Assembly (NCBI RefSeq): GCF_016584665.1
Contig: NZ_BBJB01000057.1
Coordinates: forward strand, 62,001 to 126,000
Direction: 5' to 3'
Length of the DNA: 64,000 nucleotides
Origin: Pseudanabaena sp. lw0831
GTDB lineage: Bacteria; Cyanobacteriota; Cyanobacteriia; Pseudanabaenales; Pseudanabaenaceae
Both the position numbers and the translations under genes were made by a program. The notes beneath the pieces are model-generated. The model had not been told where the DNA came from and did not search any database. It saw only the letters and a program-made list of their open reading frames with translations. Of this stretch, positions 47,540-57,594 are shown piece by piece; positions within the stretch are counted from its first letter, which is position 1, and each line of letters begins with the position of its first letter.

Positions 47540-48598
47540 TTAAATCACACGCTGGATTAAGCTTTTGGCGATCGCATCAGGCGACAGAATTTCCATAGCT
47601 GCATTTAACTGAACGGCGGCTTTTGGCATTCCGTAAACAATACAGCTTTTTTCATCCTGTGCGATCGTATGCCATCCCCGCGATCGCAAAACCTTGAGTC
47701 CTTCTGCTCCATCTTGTCCCATCCCTGTTAGCAATACCGCAATTTCTTTCTGATTCCAATGCTGCGATAAACTCTTAAAAAAGACATCCACTGATGGACG
47801 ATAGGGATAGTCAATTGGTTCTTTAATGTAATGCAATGTCAAATCTGCACGCAGACTCAGGTGATCATTAGTTCCCGCCACATGGACAATTCCTTTTTCT
47901 AAGCGATCGCCAGTCTTGGCTAAGCGCACCGTGAGCGGAGTTTGTTGATTTAGCCAATCGACTAGCCCTGCTGAAAATTGCATATCCACATGTTGGACGA
48001 TCGCGATCGCTGCGCCAAAGTTTTCTGGTAATCGAGATAGAATTGTCGCCAGAGCTTTAGGCCCACCTGTTGAGGAACCGATCGCGATTAGAGAAGGAAG
48101 TTTTAGAGATGGTGTGGTGAATGTAGTAAATTTTGAAGTTTGTAGTCTAGAAGTTAGAGTTGAAGTTTGAGTCTTAGAGGTTAATGTTGAAGTTGTGGAC
48201 GATCTGCCTATGAGCTTGCTCAAGGTCACGATTTTTGCCAATAATGGTTGAGCGGAATCGGAAATTCCTTGAACTCCTAAAATCGGTGTATCCACTGCAT
48301 CACGAGCACCATATCCCATCGCTTCAAAAACTTTTCCTGCGTTCTTGCCCACGCTTGCAGTTACGATCAAGATCGTGCAGGGAGACTGTTTCATGATTTG
48401 ACGAGTTGCCTCAACACCATCCATAATCGGCATAAATAAATCCATCAAGATCAAGTCGGGCTTATCTCTAGCACAACAAGCCACAGCCTCAGCGCCATCC
48501 CTTGCAATCCATGCAACTTGATAACTTGAAACGGTTAAAAGCACTCGTTTGAGCGCTTCAACTGCCATAGCTGTATCGTTGACGATCGCAATTCTCAT
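47540..48598 (-). CDS. cheB: Protein-glutamate methylesterase CheB (WspF-like)
   Basis: 352 residues. Receiver domain 1-120 with phospho-acceptor D53 in [20 protein letters not shown]; a Thr/Ser-rich linker (about 135-165); methylesterase domain with catalytic Ser in [14 protein letters not shown], His in IVQHVDMQF and Asp in [16 protein letters not shown]. It removes methyl groups from the receptors below. Last chemosensory gene of the operon, 79 bp after cheA-REC. Confidence 0.92.
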   Translation of the reverse strand: MRIAIVNDTAMAVEALKRVLLTVSSYQVAWIARDGAEAVACCARDKPDLILMDLFMPIMDGVEATRQIMKQSPCTILIVTASVGKNAGKVFEAMGYGARDAVDTPILGVQGISDSAQPLLAKIVTLSKLIGRSSTTSTLTSKTQTSTLTSRLQTSKFTTFTTPSLKLPSLIAIGSSTGGPKALATILSRLPENFGAAIAIVQHVDMQFSAGLVDWLNQQTPLTVRLAKTGDRLEKGIVHVAGTNDHLSLRADLTLHYIKEPIDYPYRPSVDVFFKSLSQHWNQKEIAVLLTGMGQDGAEGLKVLRSRGWHTIAQDEKSCIVYGMPKAAVQLNAAMEILSPDAIAKSLIQRVI

Positions 48599-48677
48599 TT
48601 TCAGTCTAGGATTTTGGCTAAATTATGGCTAGGTATACTTTAGACTACATTTTGCAGGTGCGATCGCGAAATCCTAG

Positions 48678-50921
48678 CTATCTGCCAATCAGATCGACGA
48701 TCGCATTTACCAGAGTGTCATCGTGAAAACTGCTTTTTGTGAGGTAATAATTTGCACCAGCTTCCATACCCTGAATGCGATCGTCTTCGCGATCGCGATA
48801 GGAGACAATAATTACAGGTAGGGTATGTAATTTCGGATGATCTTTGATTTGTTTGACCAGTTCAATTCCATTCATGCGTGGCATATCAATATCGCTGACC
48901 ACTAAATCATAGGGATTGCTGCGAATCGCCGTCCAAGCATCCATCCCATTTACGGCGACATCGACATCATAGCCGCGATTTTGTAAGAGTTTGCGGGTCA
49001 TTTCGCGAACGGTAATCGAATCATCGACTACCAAAATGCGTTTGCGATCGCTACCCTTAGCTTTTTTAGCTTTGTTGATATCAACGGGGCTTAATTGACC
49101 ACTGCTGAGCGCATTGTCTATGGAGCGGACCAAATCCGAAACATCGACAATCAGGACGGGTGAGCCATCATCCATTAGAGCCGAGGCGCTGATATCGCGA
49201 ACTTTGCCTAAACGCGGATCGAGCGGGCGGACTACGAGATCGCGCTCTCCGAGAAATTGGTCTACTAACAGTCCATAGGCATTGGCTTGATCGCTAATTA
49301 CGACTACACAAAGTGCATCGGAATCAGGCAAAGTTTCGGGCAGATCGAGAATGTGATGGGCGGCGATTAAGCCAATATTTTGACCATCCTTCGTGAAATA
49401 TTGACGACCTTCGACAATATAGATATCAGATTTTTCGAGTTTGACAATGCGATCTACCCTTGCTAGAGGGAAGGCGTAGGGTTCATCGGATATTTTTACA
49501 ATTAATGTTCTAACTACCGAGAGCGTGAGTGGAAGCTGAAAGTTGAAACTGGTTCCATTTTTAAATTGAGATATAGCCCGAATTGTGCCGCCGACTTCCT
49601 GTACCATGCTTTTGGCAATATCTAGCCCTACACCTCTTCCTGAGATTTCCGTTACCTGCTCGGTGGTTGAAAATCCTGATAGAAATAGGAATTCTATAAT
49701 TTCTGCTTCTGAGAGTTGTGCTGCCGTTTCAGGTGAAGCTAAATTGCGATCGATAACTTTTTGACGAATGCGCTCAGGATCGATTCCTCGTCCATCATCA
49801 GCAACTGTAATCGCCAACATACCGCCGCGATGGAATGCTTCTAAACGCACAGTGCCTTCCATCGATTTACCTGAGGCTTCGCGCTCTGCTGGCGATTCAA
49901 TGCCATGATCGATCGCATTCCGAATCATATGTGTAAGCGGCGCTTCGAGCTTTTTGAGAATATCGCGATCGACTAAAGTGGATTGACCGACAATCTGGAT
50001 CTTGACTTGTTTATCTAATTGTCGAGATAGGTCGCGCACCATACGCGGGAAGCCTTGCACACCATCGACAAAGGGACGCATATGGGAAGCAATTACTTCT
50101 CGATAGAGGCGATCGCTTAAGTTGGTAGTTCGCCGAGCATAAAGTTCTAGTTCGCTGAGGCGATCGGTGAGGATTTCGCGACATTCTTGGGCTTTGCGCC
50201 GCGCTGTATCGACAATCTGTTGATTTTCAGAACCAATTGGTGTATTTGCGATCGCTGTATGAATTGTTTCCAAAAGTCGAGCTAGTTCCGATTGACGAGA
50301 TTTGAGTAACGTGAAGGAATCGGCAAAGGGTTGCAACCAATTTGCTTCCACCAATGATTCACCCGCTAATCCCATAATCCGATTCAAATTTTCGGCAGTG
50401 ACTCGTACCACGCGATCGCTGGGTATGGTAATCGCTTCAAAAGTAACATTCTCTTGCCGTAGCCCTTTTCCTGTCTCCAAGCTTTGATCGACATTGACTA
50501 AAGATGACGGATGGAGCGTATCAAAATCAGTCGGCAAGAGGGCGGCGATCGCGGCACAACAAGCCTCAAACTGCCCTACGCGCTCGTTTAGCCATGCAAT
50601 TAAATCGATTTCGGCAATTTGGGCGATCGCTTGCAATAGATCAACACCTTGCAATAAGACATCAATTTCGTCTGAACCGAGAGTAATAATCTGATTCTGG
50701 GCAGCCACAAAACAATCTTCCATACGATGCGCCAACTGAATCAGTTTTTCAAGAGAAACAATTCTTGCCGCTCCCTTAATCGAATGCGCCGCTCGCATTA
50801 ACGCTTCTAAGACCTCCTCTGATTGAGGATTGGTTTCCAAAATCAATAGTCCCTGAGTCAGGATCGCCACCTGTGTCTCAGCTTCTTGCCGAAATAGCTC
50901 TAGCATCGAATCATCGCTCAT
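48678..50921 (-). CDS. cheA: CheA-type histidine kinase with C-terminal receiver (WspE-like)
   Basis: 747 residues. Hpt domain with H46 in LMRAAHSIKGAARI; linker; dimerisation and HATPase with N-box HMIRNAIDHGIESPAEREAS, VADDGRGIDPERIRQK and ISGRGVGLDIAKSMVQEVGG; CheW-like domain (YAFPLARVDRIVKLE); receiver with the acceptor Asp in DLVVSDIDMPRMNGIELVKQ. The short P1-P3 spacing and attached REC match WspE/hybrid CheA. Its start overlaps no gene; cheW lies 2 bp upstream. Confidence 0.93.
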   Translation of the reverse strand: MSDDSMLELFRQEAETQVAILTQGLLILETNPQSEEVLEALMRAAHSIKGAARIVSLEKLIQLAHRMEDCFVAAQNQIITLGSDEIDVLLQGVDLLQAIAQIAEIDLIAWLNERVGQFEACCAAIAALLPTDFDTLHPSSLVNVDQSLETGKGLRQENVTFEAITIPSDRVVRVTAENLNRIMGLAGESLVEANWLQPFADSFTLLKSRQSELARLLETIHTAIANTPIGSENQQIVDTARRKAQECREILTDRLSELELYARRTTNLSDRLYREVIASHMRPFVDGVQGFPRMVRDLSRQLDKQVKIQIVGQSTLVDRDILKKLEAPLTHMIRNAIDHGIESPAEREASGKSMEGTVRLEAFHRGGMLAITVADDGRGIDPERIRQKVIDRNLASPETAAQLSEAEIIEFLFLSGFSTTEQVTEISGRGVGLDIAKSMVQEVGGTIRAISQFKNGTSFNFQLPLTLSVVRTLIVKISDEPYAFPLARVDRIVKLEKSDIYIVEGRQYFTKDGQNIGLIAAHHILDLPETLPDSDALCVVVISDQANAYGLLVDQFLGERDLVVRPLDPRLGKVRDISASALMDDGSPVLIVDVSDLVRSIDNALSSGQLSPVDINKAKKAKGSDRKRILVVDDSITVREMTRKLLQNRGYDVDVAVNGMDAWTAIRSNPYDLVVSDIDMPRMNGIELVKQIKDHPKLHTLPVIIVSYRDREDDRIQGMEAGANYYLTKSSFHDDTLVNAIVDLIGR

Positions 50922-50923
50922 GA

Positions 50924-51667
50924 TTAAAAAACCTTGTGACTTAGGGTGTAAAACAATTGATCGGAATCCAAAAAGTTAATCTTCTTACCTTGCCAAGTGA
51001 CGACTCCTTTGGTATAAGCTTCCGATGCTTTGGAAATGACCACAGGCGCATCTTTAAATTCATTGAGATGGAAGCGATAAGTTCCATGCACCTCATCGAC
51101 AGGAAAGACCCACTTGTTCTCATTCTTGCCAGCGACAATCATCCTCTGAGGATTAATTGTATTTGTGAAATCTGCTGGTTCCGCGATCGACTCTAGACTG
51201 AGTAAATCTCTGAGCGAAATACAGAGTAATGTTTCTCCCCGAATATTGATTAATCCCAAAAATACTGAGTTACTGCGGTGTGGGACAGTGTGAATGGGAT
51301 AGGGCGTGGTTACTTCTTGGAGAATGTTAACAGGCAAGGCTAAGCGTTCGTTACCAAGTCGAAAGATAATCACCGAAAGCGTATCGGTGGCGCGAACTAG
51401 GGTTCCTTCACCGATTCCCGACTGATTAGTGGAAGCTTCTGACAAGATATCAGTCCATTCCTTGAGGTATTCAGGGGGTGCGTTACGTTCTAATAGGCTA
51501 CGTCCTGCTGCCGAGTATACTTTGCAGTTGCGACAATGAATGACTGTTTTTAATTCGCCACAGGTGCGATCGCCCATTACGCCAATTTGATTCCAGCAAT
51601 CATTGAGAGTCGGTTGGTCAAGTTCCGAATCATCAGGTATGGGTACTATATTCAAATGATTTTCCAT
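50924..51667 (-). CDS. CheW-domain adaptor with Cys-rich N-terminus (WspD-like)
   Basis: 247 residues. The first 55 residues contain CWNQIGVMGDRTCGELKTVI and HCRNCKVYSAAGRSLLERNA, a Cys-rich motif typical of Wsp-type CheW proteins. The CheW fold follows (VIIFRLGNERLALPVNILQE; VFLGLINIRGETLLCISLRD). It couples receptor signalling domains to CheA. It ends 2 bp before cheA. A repeat element separates it from the receptor gene upstream. Confidence 0.85.
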   Translation of the reverse strand: MENHLNIVPIPDDSELDQPTLNDCWNQIGVMGDRTCGELKTVIHCRNCKVYSAAGRSLLERNAPPEYLKEWTDILSEASTNQSGIGEGTLVRATDTLSVIIFRLGNERLALPVNILQEVTTPYPIHTVPHRSNSVFLGLINIRGETLLCISLRDLLSLESIAEPADFTNTINPQRMIVAGKNENKWVFPVDEVHGTYRFHLNEFKDAPVVISKASEAYTKGVVTWQGKKINFLDSDQLFYTLSHKVF

Positions 51668-51700
51668 TGGCTATTGTTCTCCATTTTTATACTATTGCTA

Positions 51701-52004
51701 AGATCCCCCCCCAGCCCCCCTTGTAAAGGGGGGAGAAGATAATTCAATTCTCTTTGCTTTATAAGCTAACGTATATACACAAGTCTCTCTGTCTTCGTTT
51801 TGATTTATTAAGAAATCCCCCAATTCTGGGGGACTTTGAAAGACTTTTATTTTCTTGTTCCCCCAGAGTTGGGGGCTAGGGGGCGATAAGGGCTTGGCTT
51901 GATTGGGTTTTATGACTTGTCTGTGCACGATAGCTTGTAAAGGAAAGGGGAGAGAATCGAAAATTATCTTCTTCCCCCTTTTTAAGGGTGATTGAGGGGG
52001 ATCT
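51701..52004. repeat. 304-bp inverted-repeat element (MITE-like) within the chemosensory operon
   Basis: Left end 51701-51744 (AGATCCCCCCCCAGCCCCCC, then TTGTAAAGGGGGGAGAAGAT) is an imperfect inverted copy of the right end 51961-52004 (reverse-complement AGATCCCCCTCAATCACCCT...GGGGGAAGAAGATAATT). Inside are further C/G-run hairpins (CCCCCAATTCTGGGGGA at 51815-51831; CCCCCAGAGTTGGGGG at 51859-51874). No target duplication is visible. It fills the 386-bp gap between the WspD-like cheW and the receptor gene. Confidence 0.7.
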
Positions 52005-52053
52005 AAACCTTGAAACGTAGTCAGAAGAACTTGTCTGTACATTATATTTAACA

Positions 52054-53808
52054 TCAGGCTATCACCTTAAATCTGGCAATTTCCGTCTTTAAAGTGTGAC
52101 TCGCTTCATCAAGCTGTCCTAAAGCATGATTAGTCTCACGCAATGAACCTGCGGTCTGCTGCGAGGCTTGACTGAGATGTTCCATTGCTTCACTGATTTG
52201 TTGCGCTCCTTGCGATTGTTCATCTACGCTCTGACTGACCTGCTCAAAGCGCGGAGTCAATCCCTGTACTTGCTGAATCACTTCTGCAATTTGTTCGCTA
52301 ATTCTGTCCACATCTTCAACGTTATGCACTACTGACTCGGTAAACTTATCCATTTCGGTTACACCAATGGAAACTGCTGATTGCATTTCCTTGATCATCT
52401 GCTCAATTTCCAGAGTTGCCACAGCCGTGCGATCGGCTAAGCGGCGAATTTCCCTTGCGACAACGGAGAAACCCGCCCCATATTCTCCTGCTCTTTCAGC
52501 TTCTAGCGCCGCGTTCAGGGAAAGCAAATTAGTTTGATCGGCGACAATCATGATCGTGGTCACGACGCGGCTGATATTGTTGGCGCGGGCGTTCATCACT
52601 TCTAGTTTGGAAGAAATAATTTGTGTACCTTCCAACAACTGTCCCATCACGGCATTGATGTGGTGCAGATTGTCTTTACTATTTGCTGCGGCGATCGTGG
52701 TTTGTTCCGCTGCCGCCGAAACCTGTTCCATCGTTTTTACCAATTGCTTTGATGTCGCAGCAATTTGGTGCGCGGTAGCCGATACTTCATTGGTAGAAGC
52801 AACCTGTTCGGCAACCGTGGCTTCTAAATCTCTGCCTGAAGCGGTAATGCGATCGGTGGAACTGGTGATTTGATTGCCAGACTTTTGAATGCGATTAACT
52901 AGGGTATTCAGGTCTTTATTCATCGTGTAAAAGACATTCTGTAATTGACCGACTTCATCTTCTTGTTCGGCAGGGGAAATCTCGCTCGTCAAATCCCCTG
53001 CGGAAATTTTGTGAGCGATGTCAACTACTCCTGCAATCTTCGCGCCTAGAGGTTTAGCGATCGTGTTGCTAAAGAAGATGCCAAATAAAATCGCAGTCCC
53101 AGGACCAATGATAATGGCGACAAAAGCCCAAAAGCCGACTTGAGAGACATCTTGCGCTGATATACTTTCGGTCTCTGAAGCAAGATCTTGATTAATCTTT
53201 AACAGGGCTAAAAGTAGATCGGTGGCGGCGGTGAAGGGTTGGCGGTTGATCTCAACTTGCTTTCCGAGATCGCTAAGTGTAGAAACGCTTGTAACTGGAT
53301 TTTTCACTGCATTTACAGGATTTGTCGCTGGATTTTCCAGTGGATTTATGACAGGGCTGGTAATTACGGGGCTAGCAACTCCACTATTTTCATACCTGAG
53401 ATTGATTCTTAAGAACTCTTCATGGGCTTTCTTCCATGCCTCCCACTTCTCTAGAAAAGCTTTATAGGTTTTCTTTTCAGTGTCCGACTTAGGAGTGGCT
53501 TCATATTGATAAAATCCCTCTTGAATTTGTTTCCAAGCATTATCCATGCGAGTGATCTCCGACTGTCGCCGATCCTTACTGAGATTAATATCTAGTAAAC
53601 CGCGCTCCGATGATTCAATCTGGGTTTTTCCTTCATTGATTTTCCATAGACTGGCAATGCTAGGGAGATTGTTTTTGGCTAAAGTATTGATATGTTTACT
53701 CAAGCGAGAACTACCGCTTAAACCCACCAAAGCAACAATTAATACCAAAACTCCCATAAAGAAGAAGGCAAAGAGGAGACGGGCTTGCATCGATTGATTT
53801 TTGAACAT
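52054..53808 (-). CDS. Methyl-accepting chemotaxis protein 2
   Basis: 584 residues. TM1 at about residues 10-32 ([20 protein letters not shown]); periplasmic four-helix-type sensor to about 222, with a short [20 protein letters not shown] repeat insert; TM2 near 225-248; HAMP to about 300; signalling domain with the hairpin-tip region [40 protein letters not shown] and [20 protein letters not shown]. It senses an unknown cue for the CheA below. It starts 1 bp from the cheR stop. Confidence 0.88.
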   Translation of the reverse strand: MFKNQSMQARLLFAFFFMGVLVLIVALVGLSGSSRLSKHINTLAKNNLPSIASLWKINEGKTQIESSERGLLDINLSKDRRQSEITRMDNAWKQIQEGFYQYEATPKSDTEKKTYKAFLEKWEAWKKAHEEFLRINLRYENSGVASPVITSPVINPLENPATNPVNAVKNPVTSVSTLSDLGKQVEINRQPFTAATDLLLALLKINQDLASETESISAQDVSQVGFWAFVAIIIGPGTAILFGIFFSNTIAKPLGAKIAGVVDIAHKISAGDLTSEISPAEQEDEVGQLQNVFYTMNKDLNTLVNRIQKSGNQITSSTDRITASGRDLEATVAEQVASTNEVSATAHQIAATSKQLVKTMEQVSAAAEQTTIAAANSKDNLHHINAVMGQLLEGTQIISSKLEVMNARANNISRVVTTIMIVADQTNLLSLNAALEAERAGEYGAGFSVVAREIRRLADRTAVATLEIEQMIKEMQSAVSIGVTEMDKFTESVVHNVEDVDRISEQIAEVIQQVQGLTPRFEQVSQSVDEQSQGAQQISEAMEHLSQASQQTAGSLRETNHALGQLDEASHTLKTEIARFKVIA

Positions 53809-53809
53809 C

Positions 53810-55069
53810 TTAGGTTCCTCCTCCTAAACTAGAATTGGGAAGCCGTGATGCGATCGCCGACATTCTCTGTCGAATGATATTGGCTCCTGTTGTATCTCCC
53901 TGACTTTCCTTTAACAACGCAAGATGAATTAGGGCTTCATAGGAATTTGGCTCTAGATAAATAGCGCGTTGAAAGCATTGATCTGCTTTTTGGGATGCTT
54001 GAGGATTTTGGCGATCGGCTTGGTATAGCTCGCCTAAAAGTACATAAGCATCGGCACTGGTGGGATATTTTTCTAGATAGTTTTTACAAAGCGTGGTTGC
54101 ATCGATTAGTTTTCCTTCATTTGCTAGTTTTCTCACTACTGGTAAGTCGAGAGATGGGCTTGATTGAGCGCTTGAAATTGTAGATAAATGCATTTTGGGA
54201 ATTGTTTGCATATCTAGTGTGGTGGGAATTTGAGGAGGATTACTGAAATTAAGAGATGGTTTGATAGGGACTGGAGGGAGTTCCAACTTGCGATAGGCAA
54301 AGGTGAAGGGCTGACGAATGGAACTGTACTGCTCTGGGACGATTTTTCCAGTTTCCGAACCGCCCACAAATAACAATCCACCTGCGACAAGTAAGGGATC
54401 GATCGCTGCTAATACTTGCGTACAAACTTCTGGTTTGAGGTAGATCAATAAATTCCGACAAAAGATAATGTCATATTGCTTTTGATTAGTAGCTAAAGTC
54501 GTTATCACATTGCCTTGCTGAAAATTGACCAGATCACGAATAGATTTAGATAGCTCATAACCTTGATCATTTTGTTGAAAGTAATGCGATCGCTCCTGCC
54601 ATGCATCACCACGAAAGGAGTTTTTGGTATAAATACCACGCCGCGCCTTGGTAAGCGATCGCTGACTAATATCGATCGCATCGATTGTAAATTGTTTGGG
54701 TTGTAAACCTGCTTCGAGGAGAGAAATAGCGATCGAGTAAGGTTCTTCGCCCGTTGAGGATGGGACGCTCAGGAGTTGCAAAAGATTGCGGTTTGGTTTA
54801 AGTCGCCATTCTGTATTGACATAGGTTTTGAGATAATCAAAGGGTTTACCATCGCGAAAAAACCAAGTTTCTGGCACGATAATTAGTTCGATCAGTTCCT
54901 CTAATTCAATCGCCGAAGTTTGTAACCGCGTCCAATAGCGATCGATGTCAGGTAAATTACAGCTAACGCGCCGCGTCTCCACCGCCCTAGTAATTTGGCT
55001 AAGACCGACCACATCGGGATCTAAACCGATGGTTTGGCTGAGTAATTTGGTGATTTTAACTAAAGCCAT
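53810..55069 (-). CDS. cheR: CheR methyltransferase with C-terminal TPR (WspC-like)
   Basis: 419 residues. CheR N-domain (about 1-70); SAM-binding domain with the [20 protein letters not shown] motif, [20 protein letters not shown] and [11 protein letters not shown]; then a linker and TPR-type repeats at about 320-410 ([40 protein letters not shown]). It methylates receptor glutamates. The TPR tail is the WspC-type arrangement. It lies 20 bp after the upstream receptor gene. Confidence 0.9.
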   Translation of the reverse strand: MALVKITKLLSQTIGLDPDVVGLSQITRAVETRRVSCNLPDIDRYWTRLQTSAIELEELIELIIVPETWFFRDGKPFDYLKTYVNTEWRLKPNRNLLQLLSVPSSTGEEPYSIAISLLEAGLQPKQFTIDAIDISQRSLTKARRGIYTKNSFRGDAWQERSHYFQQNDQGYELSKSIRDLVNFQQGNVITTLATNQKQYDIIFCRNLLIYLKPEVCTQVLAAIDPLLVAGGLLFVGGSETGKIVPEQYSSIRQPFTFAYRKLELPPVPIKPSLNFSNPPQIPTTLDMQTIPKMHLSTISSAQSSPSLDLPVVRKLANEGKLIDATTLCKNYLEKYPTSADAYVLLGELYQADRQNPQASQKADQCFQRAIYLEPNSYEALIHLALLKESQGDTTGANIIRQRMSAIASRLPNSSLGGGT

Positions 55070-55089
55070 CAGTAATCCTAGCTAGCAGC

Positions 55090-56688
55090 TTAAGCAGTTT
55101 TGAACTGAGCAATTTCTAATCGTAATCGATTTGCCGCCTCGTCAAGCTGTCCTACCGCACCGTTGGTTTCTCGCAAAGCATTCACTGTCTGCTGCGATGC
55201 CTCAGTGAGTTGTCCCATCGCTTCACTAATTTGTTGCGCTCCCTGTGATTGTTCCTCAATGCTCTGACTCACCTGCTCAAAGCGTGGGGTCAATCCCTGC
55301 ACCTGTTGAATCACTTTCGCAACCTGATCGCTAATCTTGCTGACATCAGTAACGCTATCAACTACAGATTTATTAAACTTATCCATTTCCATGACACCTG
55401 TGGAAACTGCTGACTGCATCTCTTTGATCATCTGCGCGATTTCCAGTGTTGCCACGGCGGTTTGGTCAGCTAAGCGACGAATTTCACGGGCGACCACCGC
55501 AAAACCTGCGCCATATTCTCCTGCTTTTTCAGCTTCGATCGCCGCATTTAACGACAACAAATTCGTCTGGTCAGCCACTTTATTAATTGTTGTCACCACG
55601 CTATTAATATTGTTCGCCTTCTCATTCATTACCCCAAGTTTAGTAGCAATAGAAGTAGTAGCATCGGAAAGTTGACGCATGACCGTACCCATGCGGTTCA
55701 GATCGGTTTGACTCGCACCTGCCTCAGTTGCAGTCGAATGCGCCATCAGCGCCACCTGCTCCATGACTCTGACTAATTCTTTGGAATTTGCCGCAATTTG
55801 ATTAGATGTAGCATTCACCTCATTAGTGGAAGCAAGTTGTTCGACAACAGTAGCTTCTAATTCTTTACCTGCGGCGGCGATTTGGGTGGAAGAGGTACTA
55901 ATCTGTACTCCCGATTTTTGCATCTGAAGAACTAGTAAATTCAACTTTTTGGACATATTGTGAAACGCAGCCATTAACTTGCCAACTTCGCTCGGATCGT
56001 TGCTTAGCTCAATGGTTTGTTGTAAATCGCCATCGGCAATCTGCTCGGCGGCTTGGACTACTTTTGGTAATTGACGTTGCAGTGGTAAAGCAATCCATAG
56101 GGCGATCGCGATCGTGATTACCGTCACCAACAAAGTTCCCAACAAAATTACTAGGTTTACTAAGTTTTTGGCTTGTTCTGCTTCGCGAATATTATCGTTA
56201 AGTCGATTTTCGAGAATCTTCAGAACGCGCAGACGCGCCTCATCAAGTTTGGCAAGGCGCGGCGTTAAAATTTCCCGTTTCGCATCGTCCAATTTATTGT
56301 CATCAACAAGGGGATAAACTCTGGCGGCAACGCGATCGAATTCATCACCAAGTTGGAGCATCTCATTGATCGAGTCTTGAGCTTTGGCATCAACTACCTT
56401 TACCAAATCCTGCCTATTTTGGGTCATCGATTCTCGCGCCTTATCATAGGTTCCGCGATAGTACTGGTCTTTTGGATAAAGAGCATAACCGCGAATACTG
56501 GCAATCACCCTAGACACATCATAGGCAAACTCATTGGTATCCTTGATGTTTTGGGCAACTTGCCTTGAGTCATCCTGCAATTTGATGAGGTTAGCCGTAC
56601 TTGAATAGATAATCGTTCCCAACACGATTAGGAACAGAATTGGCAGTGAGAAGCCTAAAATGAGACGATTGGTAATTTTATTCAACAT
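55090..56688 (-). CDS. Methyl-accepting chemotaxis protein 1
   Basis: 532 residues. TM1 at about residues 9-33 (LILGFSLPILFLIVLGTIIY); periplasmic helical sensor to about 175; TM2 about 178-200 (LVILLGTLLVTVITIAIALW); HAMP; signalling domain with [20 protein letters not shown] and [20 protein letters not shown]. The signalling half is close to that of the receptor at 52054, so the two probably arose by duplication with divergent sensors. Confidence 0.9.
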   Translation of the reverse strand: MLNKITNRLILGFSLPILFLIVLGTIIYSSTANLIKLQDDSRQVAQNIKDTNEFAYDVSRVIASIRGYALYPKDQYYRGTYDKARESMTQNRQDLVKVVDAKAQDSINEMLQLGDEFDRVAARVYPLVDDNKLDDAKREILTPRLAKLDEARLRVLKILENRLNDNIREAEQAKNLVNLVILLGTLLVTVITIAIALWIALPLQRQLPKVVQAAEQIADGDLQQTIELSNDPSEVGKLMAAFHNMSKKLNLLVLQMQKSGVQISTSSTQIAAAGKELEATVVEQLASTNEVNATSNQIAANSKELVRVMEQVALMAHSTATEAGASQTDLNRMGTVMRQLSDATTSIATKLGVMNEKANNINSVVTTINKVADQTNLLSLNAAIEAEKAGEYGAGFAVVAREIRRLADQTAVATLEIAQMIKEMQSAVSTGVMEMDKFNKSVVDSVTDVSKISDQVAKVIQQVQGLTPRFEQVSQSIEEQSQGAQQISEAMGQLTEASQQTVNALRETNGAVGQLDEAANRLRLEIAQFKTA

Positions 56689-56703
56689 AAGTTTTGGGGT
56701 TAT

Positions 56704-57174
56704 TTAGGTAGTAATCGAATCGCGATCGCCCATCAGCAAATAATTATGTCGCTCATCACTGAAAAGTTTCTCAAGCTGCACACATTGAATAATTCTCTTC
56801 TCATCAACAATCGTACCGCTTAAATAAGGCGCTTCCTCAACCCGAATATTAGAATCATGAATATCGGCATTGGAGATACTCAAAGTCTCCGTCACCCGCT
56901 CCGCCATCAGCCCTAAATATTGCAGCGATTGGTTTTGCTGTGGATATTTGACGATAATGATCCGCGTACTGAGATGAGGACGACTGGGGCTTCCTTGGAT
57001 CAAATGGCAAAGATCGATCACGGGCAAGATTACGCCTCGATAGTTAAATAGACCAGCCACATAGTCGGGAACATGATGTACCTTTCTAAAACTAACTCGC
57101 GGAATCACTTCAACAATATAAGAACTGTCGATCGCATAGAGGTCTTTGCCAGCATAGAAAAGTAGAATTAGCAC
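56704..57174 (-). CDS. CheW adaptor protein (WspB-like)
   Basis: 156 residues, single CheW fold: MLILLFYAGKDLYAIDSSYI, VEVIPRVSFRKVHHVPDYVA, GLFNYRGVILPVIDLCHLIQ and STRIIIVKYP. Probable first gene of the Wsp-like operon, 15 bp before the first receptor. Together with the second CheW (50924) it matches the two-adaptor layout of Wsp clusters. Confidence 0.88.
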   Translation of the reverse strand: MLILLFYAGKDLYAIDSSYIVEVIPRVSFRKVHHVPDYVAGLFNYRGVILPVIDLCHLIQGSPSRPHLSTRIIIVKYPQQNQSLQYLGLMAERVTETLSISNADIHDSNIRVEEAPYLSGTIVDEKRIIQCVQLEKLFSDERHNYLLMGDRDSITT

Positions 57175-57192
57175 TTTTAATACACTTTTAAT

Positions 57193-57465
57193 TTAAGATT
57201 CCGATTGTCGAGCGCTTGCTCTTGCCAACAAAACACCGATTTGGATACCAATCATACCCGCGATCGCACTGCCTAAGCCAGTAATTCCTTTGGAAATCGC
57301 GAAAAAGAAACCCATCGCTAGACATCCAGTTAAATTAATACCAAATGTTGCATAGGGAAACTTCGTTCCAAATTTAGCCTTTGACCATTCTGTGAGGTAA
57401 AACCGAGACAATGCTCAAGGCACTGCACCTGAAGCGATCGCAAGAGGGATAGTAATATCTGACAT
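57193..57465 (-). pseudogene. crcB: Fluoride channel FluC/CrcB gene with in-frame stop and internal deletion
   Basis: From ATG 57465 the frame reads MSDITIPLAIASGAVP, then TGA (57415-57417), then in the same frame [40 protein letters not shown]. That is the FluC opening G(A/G)xxRxxL..W...FG..FPxGTxxxNxxGCF. After SKGI it jumps to [20 protein letters not shown], the last helix. The central part with the TTFSTF region is missing, so about 90 codons remain of the usual 120-130. Both lesions argue for a dead gene. Confidence 0.75.
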
Positions 57466-57594
57466 TAGTTAGTAGAAATGAAGTCGCTGAAGTTTTAGGA
57501 TATTGTAATCACCCCAAAGGAGGATACCTATATCTAAATATAAGTATTATCAGCAAGTCACTTAGTTGTAAAATGAATAGTTTTAATTATCTAT

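Noticed and set aside
51698-52054. 118-codon open frame between the WspD-like cheW and the receptor gene
   Set aside because: Most of its sequence is the C/G-run inverted-repeat element; the Pro/Ser/Gly-rich translation is a by-product and shows no family pattern.
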